Source of the DNA: Sacculina carcini
Taxonomy: Eukaryota; Arthropoda; Thecostraca; Sacculinidae
Direction: 5' to 3'
DNA length: 64,000 bases
Assembly: GCA_916048095.2 (NCBI GenBank)
Contig: OU696577.1
Coordinates: forward strand, 405,001 to 469,000
Each line of letters opens with the position of its first letter. Positions within the stretch are counted from its first letter, which is position 1. Position numbers and translations under genes: made by a program. This document shows, piece by piece, positions 12,865 to 26,195 of the stretch. Under the pieces are notes generated by a model. That model was not told the DNA's origin and searched no databases. It saw nothing but the letters and a program-made list of their open reading frames with translations.

Positions 12865-13436
12865 ATGAACGAACAGAATATTGTCAATTTGCTGCATGGA
12901 ACTCTCGATCCAAATCGTCAGCAGGAGGCGACCAACACTCTCACTGAGGTGCTACTGGACTTTATCTCGCTTTCTATGCTTGATCTGATCCAATGACGTG
13001 TATTCATCTATTGAGCTGGTTAATGCTATTGTGATTTATTATTACTGTATATTGGGCCCCCGAGTAGCTCAGGGGCTTACGCCCTGACCTTTTGAGTCAG
13101 AGGTTCGCGGTTCGAACCCTGGCCCGGTTTCGTTCATCAACACCTCCGCTTGAGTCTACCGGGAATCACCGCTGTAGATGGGCGCACAGTGGGACGCGCC
13201 TTATAGTCTCAACAGGCTGGTGCGCGCTTAAAACGTCAATTTTTATATCAATAATACTGTATATTGTAGATGAGTTTGTTTTGTTTTTGAGCAATTCTGT
13301 TTAAATTTATTTCCACTGTGTGCTTCTATTTTCTAATGCTATTACTCTTGCGATTTCTCCACACTTGTGTGGTTTAATATAAATTAGCTGCGTTTTTGGG
13401 GCCATGCTGTGTTAGTGTCTGCTCTGGATGTGACCA

Positions 13437-13470
<34 letters not shown>

Positions 13471-16400
13471 CGGTAGATGCACAAAATAATCGGTTTTGCG
13501 CCGATGTTACTGAAAGTTGTGATGTGCGCCGACGTTGAGCCCGCCACGCGCCACTCGGGCGCCGTTTATTTGAAAAACATGATTTCCAAGAGCTGGACGG
13601 CGCCGGTCGAGAAGACGGCGGTGACGGGCGGCGGGGTCGAGGAATTCAGCATCCACGAACAAGATAGGGCCATCATCCGCCAAGCTATCATTGATGCCGC
13701 CGTGCACGCGCCCGATGTAATCAGGTGGGTGCACTGCAGCTCGGACAGGCTAGGTCAGGTTGAGTCAGATGAGAATGGCGCGAGTATGGCTGCTTCAACT
13801 ACACTTGCTCATGCTTCTAGTTGATTTCTATTGTTTTCAGCTCGTTCTATCCTCTCTATTATTCCATTATGTTTTGCTTGTCTGTGTGTGTGTGTGTGTC
13901 TATGCTATCATTTCATCAACAGGCTGATCTGCTGTTTGTCTCTGTGTTCTAACAGGGCCTGTATGGTTTAAACCACGTGGTTTGTTTTTTAAAATGCATA
14001 TTTCTTGAGTCTTTCATGAGTCTTGGTTTTGATATACAATTGTATTAAAAAAATGGGTATTAGTATGAAAATGATATGATTAACACGAAAAAACATGTTT
14101 ATTTCTACCAGTGCGCCGCTTTAACACACGTGCTTATATATCTATGCATGTGTTTCTTGGTTAGATAATTATGAATATATTACACTAGTATATATCACAC
14201 TAGTATATATCACACTAGTATATATCACACTAATATATATCACACTAATATATATCACACTAATATATATCACACTAGTATATATCACACTAGTATATAT
14301 CACACTAATATATATTACACTAATATATATCACACTAATATATATCACACTAATATATATCACACTAATATATATCACACTAATATATATCACACTAGTA
14401 TATATCACACTAGTATATATCACACTAATATATATTACACTAATATATATCACACTAATATATATCACACTAATATATATCACACTAATATATATTACAC
14501 TCATATATATTACACTCATATATATCACACTAATATATATCACACTAATATATATCACACTAGTATATATCACACTCATATATTACACTAATATATATCA
14601 CACTAATATTTATTACACTAATATATATTGTATATATGTTGTGTTATGTATTATATATTAACATACTGTTGTGTTATGTATTAGATATTAACATACTAAT
14701 GTGTTATGTATTCGATATTTTGTGTTCATTTTTGCGTATTCATTAGATTTTTATTTGAACAAATAAACATTGATAAATGACTACAATAAACGTAATAAAT
14801 CATATGAGAAGTTTACTTGTGTTACATACACCAGCTAGCTGTAGCATAAAGCTGATAAACACCGACATTCGAATTTTCTGGTGAAATGGTTTTTTGTTTT
14901 AATGATATTCGTTCAAACGTATACTCTAAATGATCTAGCATCTGTGAGGAATATAAATACACATGAAAATTAGGCGAGTCTGACTAAAGAAGTATTGTTC
15001 TTTGAAAAGGAAAATACACTTTTGGTGCTTACGTATTATCGGGAGGACCTTTAAAAAAAACGACTCAAAAATTAAAGTAAATTATTTATTGAAACGGTTA
15101 AAACAATAAAATAACATTACATTTGCAATTCCTAACCTAACCTAACTAACCTAACATAACCTAACCTAACCTAACCTAACCCTAACCTAACCTAACCAAC
15201 AAACCCTGTGAAAAAAAAGAAAAAGTAAAAATCAAAGGTCCTCCCGATAATACGTAAGGACCACACTGTTATTGTTTTTTTTATATAAAAAGTGTTTTTG
15301 GTTTTTTCCGGAGTTTTTTTACAAACCCTGTGTTTTAATATTGTTTTTAAATTTAGCAATTGCTCTTCTACTTTATGATTTTACTTTTCTGATTTTATTC
15401 TACTTGAACTTTTTCTGATTCTTGATGTTTGAGTGGCGTAAAGATGATACTCTTGCTTGTATGTCTTGCTCGTTGCATTTTTTCATTTTCAACTATTAAT
15501 ATAGTTATGCGTTTATATTCGCACAGACAACACCTTGGCACGTGTATTCGCTCAATGGCGCACTCCGATTTTCCCGAGCCCTGGACGAATGTGGTGGACA
15601 AAATTGATGTTTATCTTCAAACAGCGGACAATCACAAAGTGTGGCACGGAGCGCTGGTGTGTCTCTACCAGATGACCAAGGTGTACGAGTGAGTGACCGC
15701 TCCGCTATATGATGCACACACACACATACACGTGTTGTTTCAGTAATGCTTGAATGAAGTTAACGCTGAAATCAGTGAAATACCAGCTTGAATACCGTGG
15801 CAGGGGAAACATGATATATGAAATTTCATTCATGATAAAATTTAAGAAGCTTTGTTGTGTTTAGAAAAAGTGCGTGGGACCATTAGCATTTAGATGTGTG
15901 AATGTGTTATAGTATGTATGTATTTTTGGCGTGTATGTGAACTGATGTATATATGTTCTATTTGTGTGTTTGTGTGTGTGTGTGGTGCGGGTGCAGGTTT
16001 ATGAGTCGCAAGCAGTTGGAGAAGAGACGTAGTGCATTTGTCGAGGCGATGCAGTCTCTGCTACCCCGCCTGCAACAGCGACTCACTCAGCTGGCCTCAG
16101 ACACCAGCGAGCCAGCCGTTCTCACTCAGAAACTGGTGCTGAAAATATTCTACCGCTATATTGAACGAGATCTGCCTCTCAACCAGGTACTGTTCGGCTC
16201 AGTATTTATATCAAAAACACGCCAGTAGCGCATGCAGAGTGCAATTTGGGAGGGGGTCTTAAATTGTTATCAATGATATATACACACTTTTACAAACGCA
16301 TTATGCGCGAATATGTTTTGTGATTATACTTATATCAACAAACTCTACAAAAAGATACTTGTCCTTGACCTCTTTTAGTGAATTTCTTGGTTATGAGGAG

Positions 16401-18460
16401 TTGATGAAAACGTTTTGAGACCCCTGGATCCGCCAGTGAAACAGTACAAATATACAGGAAAATATTTGAGTATTAAGTACCCTGTCGATATTTCGCTCTT
16501 TCAGGCATATACGCATATATTAACATCAAAACGAAGAAATAAGTTATACATCAATACGAAACATGTTCCATTTATACACACAGACACTCACACTAACACT
16601 CACTGTGCATTTGTGTGTGTGTGTGTGTGTGTGTGTGCGTATGTGTGTGCCCATTTACCTGGTTAGAAATGGTTACGATAAATGTGTGCGTATGCTTATA
16701 AATGGTTGTAAATGTATATGTTTGTACATGTATATGTATGTGTCCGTGTGTTCAATGTGGCGTTGTGTAATTGTACTGTAATTTGTACTGTGATCTGCGC
16801 ATCTGAGACACATAATGTGTGTGCAGGGATATTGCGCAATATAAATGTTTAAATAGATGAAACGATATGTACATGTGTTTGTGTGTGCTGGTGCAGTTGA
16901 CACAGCCAGTGTTCACTGGCTGGATGGAGGCGGTGAGTGCGGTGGCTGCACGTGCCGTTCCTGCCGAGGTTGACGCTCAATACGCACCGGCCGCCAGCTC
17001 TGTCCTGCATGATGATGATGATGATGAACGAGCTACACTGTGCTGGTGGAAATGTCGCAAGTGGGCCGTGCGACTGCTCACCTGCGTGCTGGAACGGTGA
17101 CATACACACACACACACACATACATACACATACACCTTTCATTGCATGTAATGTTGAAATGTGTATGTCAATCTGTTCGTCCAGGAGCTGTTCAGCTCGA
17201 CCAACTATCGCCGCAATATTTAACTGTTTGTTTTATGTTATCTTGTTAATACACTTACTCTTACACTTACTCACTCACTTACTTACTTACTGGCAATACA
17301 CTTACTTACACACACACACACATTGTATATATATACTCGAACTTAAGGGCATGTATTATGTAGGAGATATACACGAAAATGCCAGCTCCACCTTCAGTGA
17401 AACCTCCATTGACGCTCAGATCTCAAATGAATTCAGACGTGAGAATTCAGCTGTCTCTTTTTCGAGTTTGTATTCTCTGCTAGTTATGAGTTTACTGGTG
17501 CCATATTCCCTGCTAGTTATGAGTTTACTGGTGCCATATTTCCTGCTAGCTATGAGTTTACTGGTGCCATATTTCCTGCTAGTTATGAGTTTACTGGTGC
17601 CATATTTCCTGCTAGTTATGAGTTTACTGGTGCCATATTTCCTGCTAGTTATGAGTTTACTGGTGCCATATTTCCTGTTAGTTATGAGTTTACTGGTGCC
17701 ATATTTCCTGCTAGTTATGAGTTTACTGGTGCCATATTTCCTGCTAGTTATGAGTTTACTGGTGCCATATTCCCTGCTAGTTATGAGTTTACTGGTGCCA
17801 TATTTCCTGCTAGTTATGAGTTTACTGGCGCCATATTTCCTGCTAGTTATGAGTTTACTGGTGCCATATATCCTGCTAGTTATGAGTTTACTGGCGCCAT
17901 ATTTCCTGTTAGTTATGAGTTTACTGGCGCCATATTTCCTGCTAGTTATGAGTTTACTGGTGTCATATTTCCTGCTAGTTATGAGTTTACTGGTGCCATA
18001 TTTCCTGCTAGTTATGAGTTTACTGGTGCCATATTTCCTGCTAGTTATGAGTTTACTGGTGCCATATTTCCTGCTAGTTATGAGTTTACTGGCGCCATAT
18101 TTCCTGTTAGTTATGAGTTTACTGGTGCCATATTTCCTGCTAGTTATGAGTTTACTGGCGCCATATTTCCTGCTAGTTATGAGTTTACTGGCGCCATATT
18201 TCCTGCTAGTTATGAGTTTACTGGTGCCATATTTCCTGCTAGTTATGAGTTTACTGGTGTCATATTTCCTGCTAGTTATGAGTTTACTGGTGCCATATTT
18301 CCTGCTAGTTATGAGTTTACTGGCGCCATATTTCCTGCGACCGGACATTTGCTATCATTGAATTGTATGTGTCATTTTTGTTCGCCTACCTTTATTCTGA
18401 CAAGATCTTGTAACGTCGTTGTAATGCAGGTTTCATTGATCTGTGTGTGTGTGTGTGTGT

Positions 18461-18492
<32 letters not shown>

Positions 18493-21400
18493 TGACATGC
18501 AGGTACGGTCATCCTGGACGTGTTGCGGCGCGCTACAACGACTTTTCGCGCTGGTACCTGAAAGCTTTCAGTCACGGCACACTCGAGGTCGTGCTGTCCA
18601 TTCTGAATTGCCAGCGATGTGGCCAGTATGTGTCGCCAGTGGTGCTGGAACTGTGTCTCGACTATCTGGCAGAGTGGTGAGTTTATGTGTGGAACTGTGT
18701 CTAGACTATCTGTCCGAGTGGTGAGTTTATGTGTTTTATTTGTGTGTTTTGCGTGTGCGCTTGTGTAGTTTGTGTGTGTGTGTTCGTATGTTTGTGTGCG
18801 TGTGTATGTGTTTATCTAAGTGTGTGTGTGTGTGTTTCTCTGTGTTTGTGTATGCAGTGCCCAGTTGGCGCACCCGTGGAGTTTGGTTCGTGAGCACATG
18901 CCTGCCATTATCAAGCAGGTGTTGTTTCCACTGCTCTGTTTCACCGACAAGGACGCTCAGCTGTGGCATGAAGACCCGTGCGAGTTTGTCCGCTCCAAAT
19001 ACGGTACCAGCTCAATGAGCATACATGAGCTTGCATGTTGTGCCAGTTCTTGTGTGTATTCAGCACTTCTATTGTGCTCTAATATAACTGAGTCATTTCT
19101 CTCTCAATCTCGTGCTTGTATGATGAATGTATCTCTAATTTCATAAATGCCTTCAATGTTTTCCATTTCATTCACAAACGCTTGTGTAGATGTGTGTATG
19201 GATGAGTGTCTGTCTGTCTGTCTGTTTTTATCTGTGTGTATGTGTCGGCATGTGTGTTTGTGTATTTTGATTGTCTTTGGTTTCGTGGTATAGGCTGGTC
19301 GCTTTTTGTTTCAACTCTTGGTGATCTTATTTGGAAGTATATATTTTCGCTATACTTTTTATCAGTTTTCATTAGCATTTTCATTTGTATTATTGTCCTT
19401 ATTGCGTATAGTGATTTGAGTCATTTTTCTTGTGTGCCTGTGTGTGTGTGTGTGTAGACTACAGCAGTGACTACATGACTGTGGTATCATCGGCTCGTGC
19501 ACTGCTCGAGACGACGGCCGGGCGACGCAAGGGAGTGCTGGCAGATATCATGGCGTTTGTCGTGCAAATTCTCACTGCCACCGAGCCTGATCCTCGCCAC
19601 GTCGACGGAGCACTGCATATTGTCAGTGACCGACATTACGGCATGCATTATTACTGCGCAGTAAACCGCTAAATGAACAATCACTTAACTACAACGTTGC
19701 CGCGTTTCTGAGCGAAATTCTCCAAACCAGGGATTCTCAAGCTTTATTTGATTCCATATCCCCGATGTATTGTCGAATATGCTCCCATATCTCCTTTACT
19801 TGACTGTTCAAATAATTATCACCAATCCTATTATTAGCCAGTATGTCTTCAGGATCCATGAGTATTTCAGTCGCTTGAATTTACTGTAATTTACATACGC
19901 ATTACTTGGAGAAAAACATAATTATTGATAATTTTATCTATAATAAAGCATTGCTAATTGATACCAGTATTAGGAAATCGAGTCGCATACCCCTGGCTTT
20001 TGGTTCCCATACCTCCAAGGGGTATTGATACCCCGGTTAATAACCCCTGCTATGGGCGCTTAAACAGGAAATTAAACGTTGACAATTCTAAACACTTGTT
20101 TTCATATCATGCATGCGGAATCATCATGTGTTTCTGTACCTTTTTTTAACAAAATAGACTGGTTGAGTGTATGATTGGGGTAGATATATTGTGTCAGTCT
20201 TGAGCAGGGGTTCCCAAACTTTTTCGCTCCGCGTTTCCCAGAACAGATCCGGAGGTCTCCACGACCCGCCAGTAAAAAATAAGACAAGTTAGAAACACAC
20301 CTTTATACTGTATTCTCATCATATTCAATACTTTAATGCCATCTTTATTAAATTTGTTCGAAAATACATGGAAAAACATCATTGATAACATGGAAACATT
20401 GTTGATAACATGGAAAACATTTTAAAACTGTTAATGCGAATATTGTTGCTGGGCTTGGTCGCTGATCATTTTTGTGAGGCTGTTTCTTGTTGAAAGCGAG
20501 CCGCGTGTCAGAACCAATCTCTCGCCACTTCATCTTTACGACCACACAGTTTTCTAGACGGCTCTCACGACCCCCTGAAGTTGCCTCGCGACCGGTTACG
20601 CACCTGTGGTCTAGAGTCTAAGCTGTATGGACCTTAGAACAGCGTGTCCTCTGAGTGTCTACGCTAGCTTCTCAAAAATTGGCCATTTTCGTAAAGCTGC
20701 ATTAGCGGGTGTCTTTGCTCTCACACAAACACTCGCTTTGAACAAACTCGCACAGACATAGTGGACAAGATTATTAACGATGTGTGTGTGTGTTTGTGTG
20801 TGCATGTGTGTGTGTGTGCTTGTGTGTGCATGTGTGTGTGTGTGCTTGTGTGTGTATGTGTGTGTGTGTGTGTGTGCTTGTGTGTGTATGTGTGTGCAGG
20901 TGGGTACATTGAGCAGCAAGCTGTTGGCTCGCAAAATGTACAAGAATCAACTGGAAACAATGCTTGTCGGTCACGTGTTTCCACTGTTCAACAGTAATCA
21001 CGGATTTCTACGAGCCAGGGTCAGTGAATCAGTCAGTGAGTGAGTCAGTCAATCAATCATCAATTCATCAACGAGTTTGATGCAACTGATACACAACTCG
21101 CAACTCACACAATATACTCCTATTGACTGTATGATATTGCCCACTTTGATAGATTCATTTGTATTATGTGATTATTTATTAATTTGTTGTCATCGATTTG
21201 CGGTGTGATTTATTGTCGATTTAATATTGCAGATGCAAGTTTATCAACGTATGTTATCTCTCTGTGTGTGTATCTGTGTGTGTGTGTACTCACCTAGTTG
21301 TACTCACCTAGTTAGGTTACAGGATATGAGCTATGCTCGGACTGTCCTGTCTTTTTTCCAATATTTGTCTAGTTTTTCTTTAAACAGCGATAAACTATTA

Positions 21401-22435
21401 ACTTCTACAATCGTCTTGTGTAAACTGTTCCATTCATTCACACAGCGGAACGGAAAGCTATATTTCTTTATGTCTTTTCTACATCTCGTGTGTGTATCTG
21501 TGTGTGCGTGTGTGTATCTGTATATCTGTGTGTGTGTATTTGTGTGTGTATGTGTGTGTGTGTGTGTTTGTGTGTACTCAGGCATGCTCAGTGGTTGAGT
21601 CGCTGAGTCGTCTGAGCTACCAGAACCCTGACAACGAGGCGGCCGCCGTCAACGCTCTAGTCGCTTGTTTGTTGTGCAACGACAACAATCTCAACAACAA
21701 CAACAACAACAACAGCAGCAACGGACCAGGAGGGGTCCAGTTGTTGCCCGTACAAGTGGAGGCTGCACTGGCCGTGTCATCGCTGGTAGACCGGTCCTCG
21801 GCCTCGACACAGGCGCTGCTGCAGCCTCACGTGCACGCCGTGGTGGTGCGGCTGCTCGAGACGACCAGTCGCAGCGGTCACTCGGAGCTGACTGACGTGT
21901 TGCAGCAGCTGGTGCGCGTGTTCGGTCAGCAACTGCTGCCCACCGCCGTGCAACTCGCCTCGCATCTGCTGCAACAGTTCTGCCTGGTGCTGGATACGCT
22001 GGCGCCCGGCGGCGACGATGACGCGGCGGCGGCTGACAATGAGGGAGATGGTGAGCGTGAGGATGTGGCCGGCGGACTGCTCAACACCATGGATCTGATG
22101 ATGGTTCGTATCATCACTGTGTATTCACCGAGTTATACTCACACACATCATAAGCTCAACACGATGGATCTAATGATGGTTCGTATCATCACTGTGTATT
22201 CACCGAGTTATACTCACACACATCATAAGCTCAACACGATGGATCTAATGATGGTTCGTATCTACATTGTGTATTCACCGAGTTATACTCACACAGAACA
22301 GGCAGTTATACGGTCTCATTTGTCTGTCCGTCTTGCAGTGGTCATATTTCTTCTTGGAGTCACTGACACAGTCGCGACACGTGATTTCATTCTGCAATGT
22401 ACCCCTTTGGTCATGACTTGTACAGGGAAATCCTT

Positions 22436-22474
<39 letters not shown>

Positions 22475-24335
22475 CGTGTATATCTAACAGGACACATGGG
22501 AGGATGAGACTGAAGTGACGGCACAATTGGAGCCAATATTCATCCAGGCCGTCGTGCTGGTACTTGGCAGGCGGGTGAAAATCATCATGAACGAGGCATT
22601 ACAGGTGGTCACCAGTCTCACTATGAAGCGAGTCAGCGCCGATATGTGGAAGGTGTTTGAGATGATGTACAAGGTGGGCTGTTGCATTCATTGTATCTTC
22701 CTACTCTATCCATCCAATGTCTATCTAACTTGTGTTATTTGTAATTATTACCGTGTTTCTTTATCTCTTAATTCCTCTCGTTTCCTTCTGTCTGTTTCGT
22801 ATTTTGTTTCATATTCGTGTTCCGTTTTTCTCTTCTGTCTCTATTTCTTGAGTTGTTTCCTTTTTGTTTCGTTTTTATTCTTCCTCTTTTTTTCTAGTCT
22901 ATTTTATTGTTGAATTTCTTCTTTCATTATTTTCATTTGTATTAATCTCTCGTCTAGCATAACGCTCTCGCGTCGTTATTCGTTGTTTACTTTGCTTTTT
23001 GTCATTTTGTTTTATTATGTGTGCAATTTATCTGCTACTAGCGACAAATTGCGACAACGCCTATTCATGCCGACACACACACACACACACACACACATGT
23101 ACGTTGAGCTTTATTATTATCTGCTACTAGCGACGCGTATTCATGCCGACACACACACACACACACACACACACGTATGTTGAGCTTCATTATTATCTGC
23201 TATCTGATGCTATTGCTGCTCTTATAAATTTGCCAGGTCTTGCCACTTCTTGCCACTGCGCGCGTGTGTGTGTGTATATATGTGTGTATATATGTGTGTA
23301 TATATGTGTGTATCTGTGTCTGTATATATATGTGTGTATCTGTGTCTGTATATATATATCTGTGTGTGTGTGTGTGTATCTGTTTCTATGTGCGTATATA
23401 TGTGGCTGTATATGTGTATATGTGGCTGTGTGTGTGTTAGTTTTTCGAGGATGATGGTGTTGATTTCTTCGACGACATGATGCCGTCTCTACACAACTAC
23501 ATCACAGTTGACACGGCCGGTTTGCTAGCAGAACCGGCCCGACTCGAGGCCATATTCACCATGTGTCGGGCTGTATTGACTGACTCAACATCAGGCCTGG
23601 ACCATCACCAGCTTCACGCCGCCAAACTGCTCGAGTGTGTGGTGCTGCAGTGTGCCGGTCGTATACAACAGGTAGTCACTGCACCGACACACCAGCACGA
23701 CAGCTCGTGCGGTGTCGTCAAACATCGCGCTTGTGAACGTGCTGAAGTTGGGCGACTCTGCAACTTGTATTGATTGCACATTTACATGCGTTCAATGTGA
23801 TTTTCTGCTTAATGTGCTGCGTGTGTGTGTGTGTATGTGTGTATTTTATTTGTGTGTGTGTGTGTGTGTGTATACAATGTTAGTTGCATCATTGTGCACA
23901 GATGTTTGTCTATGTGGTGTGTGCTCATGTTTGTGTGTCTAGGTACCGTGTGTGTGTGTGCATGTTTGCAGCGTCAATGTGGGATATTATATCAACTAGC
24001 AGTCATTGTGGTCCTGCACATGCTATGTATTCAGTTATGTATTTGTGTGTGTGTGTTTGTGTGTGTCAGTGTTTGCCTTCGTTTATTCAGCTGGCGATGG
24101 AGCGGTTGTCACGGCCAATGAGCGACGACTCATCAACAGAACAGCTGCAGGCCATGTTATTACAGCTGCTGTTGTCCGTGTTGTACACCGAGCCTCAGTT
24201 GTTCATCACCTCGCTAGCCAACAATCAGCTAGCCAACACACAAATGGTGCTGCTCGATCATTTCGTCCAGTTGTGCATCGACTCGCACAAACACTTCACC
24301 AGGTACCACCAGGCCACCGAACTTGTGTGTCTGTC

Positions 24336-24372
<37 letters not shown>

Positions 24373-24451
24373 TTGTATGCACTCGCCAACGATGCAATTG
24401 TCTCCGTTGGCCGCGCTGTCACTTGTATATTCTGTTTGAACCTGGTGGATA

Positions 24452-24486
<35 letters not shown>

Positions 24487-24591
24487 TGATTGATGCGTCT
24501 GAATGTCAATGTATGTATGTGTGTTTGTGTCCTGCGCATTCGAGACAAAACGTGTGACGCAATTGTGCCATAAAAATGGTTTAATAAATGA

Positions 24592-24640
<49 letters not shown>

Positions 24641-25195
24641 ATCTTTGTCTTGTTTTGTCATCAATTGTTTGTGTGTCTGATTGTGTGTTTGTTTGTGTGT
24701 CTTGTTGTGTGTGTTTGTGTGTCTGATTGTATGTGCTTGTGTGTCTGATTGTATGTGTTTGTGTGTCTGATTGTGTGTTTGTTTGTGTGTCTGATTGTGT
24801 GTGTTTGTGTGTCTGATTGTGTGTGTTTGTGTGTCTGATTGTGTGTGTTTGTGTGTCTGATTGTGTGTGATTGTGTGTGTGTGTTTGTGTGTCTGATTGT
24901 GTGTGATTGTGTGTGTGTGTTTGTGTGTCTGATTGTGTGTGATTGTGTGTGTTTGTTTGTGTGTCTGATTGTGTGTGTTTGTGTGTCTGATTGCGTGTGT
25001 CTGATTGTGTCTGATTGTGCGTGTGTTTGTGTGTCTGATTGTGCAGTATTCACAGTCGTAAGTTGTACGTGCTCAGTTTCTGCGTTCTGCTGCGTATCAG
25101 TCCAGCGCCTTCATCTGTCGTACAGACACAGGCCGGCCTGTTGCTAGATATACTGCTCTACCATCTGAACCATTTGAAGCGCGCCTACAAGGGTT

Positions 25196-25237
<42 letters not shown>

Positions 25238-26130
25238 ATAGTATAGAAGGTGGCTCACACTTCGATTAATGTATAACACACACACACATGCGATACACAC
25301 ACACACATGCGATACACACACACACATTACATTATCGGCTGCTTGTAGATGTACAAACATTCCCTGAAGCTCTGTATGCATGTTTGTATGCTTGTGTGTG
25401 TGTGTATTTTGCAGAGCGAGCCCAAGACGAGGAGGAAGAGTCTGAGAGCGAGTCAGAGTTGGCCGATGACCAGGAGTCGCTGGACGAGGACGAGGATGAG
25501 ATTGATGAAGACGGCGCCAACTACCTGGACGCCGTGCAGCGCCGAGTCGATAAGAAATCGTCCGAGACAGCCATGTTTGATGTGTCGACCAAAATTATCG
25601 AGGCGAGTAACTATGTTGTTATTATTAATGTTATTAACTATGCCTACTATGTTGTCATTTACACAATGCACAACGCATAATAAACAATGCACAAAACAAG
25701 CAACGATTACTAAATAAAGATATATGAATATAATTGATATATAACACCGCATTACATATAAACATGGTTACAGTTCCGATTCAGTGGCTGTTGACAGTCA
25801 ATGAGGAGTTATCATTCACTTTTGGCTGTTTTATGGTGTCAAAACTGGAATAAAAAGGTTGTGCTCAGTTTAGCTCAGATATAATGATTGTGTGTGTGAA
25901 ATATCACCAAATTTACCGATTTCTATTATTTCTCAAGCTCTATTTATGCTGATCAGTTCAATGTGTTCTAGTGCGTTTCTATGCTTTCACCGTTGTTTTA
26001 TCCTAGCAATTTGTTCATCTACATATATGTCTACTCTTTCACGAGCTTTTAGTATATTCTACTTTTTATTCACCAATCCACAAGCTTCATGCGACAAACA
26101 GCTGAACAGCCATGTTTGATGGATGGAAGC

Positions 26131-26195
<65 letters not shown>

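Noticed and set aside
13055-13130. A functional tRNA-Lys gene
   Set aside because: The acceptor stem does not pair well, and the sequence continues into a repeated body with a 12-bp target duplication around the whole 200 bp, so it is a SINE.
14169-14579. A 136-codon frame of Ile-Ser-Val-Ile-Tyr repeats
   Set aside because: A 15-bp AT-rich minisatellite in an IPO7 intron.
17416-18361. Frames of about 300-470 codons encoding [11 protein letters not shown] or [11 protein letters not shown] repeats
   Set aside because: The 33-bp intronic minisatellite keeps frames open; homology places IPO7 exons on both sides.
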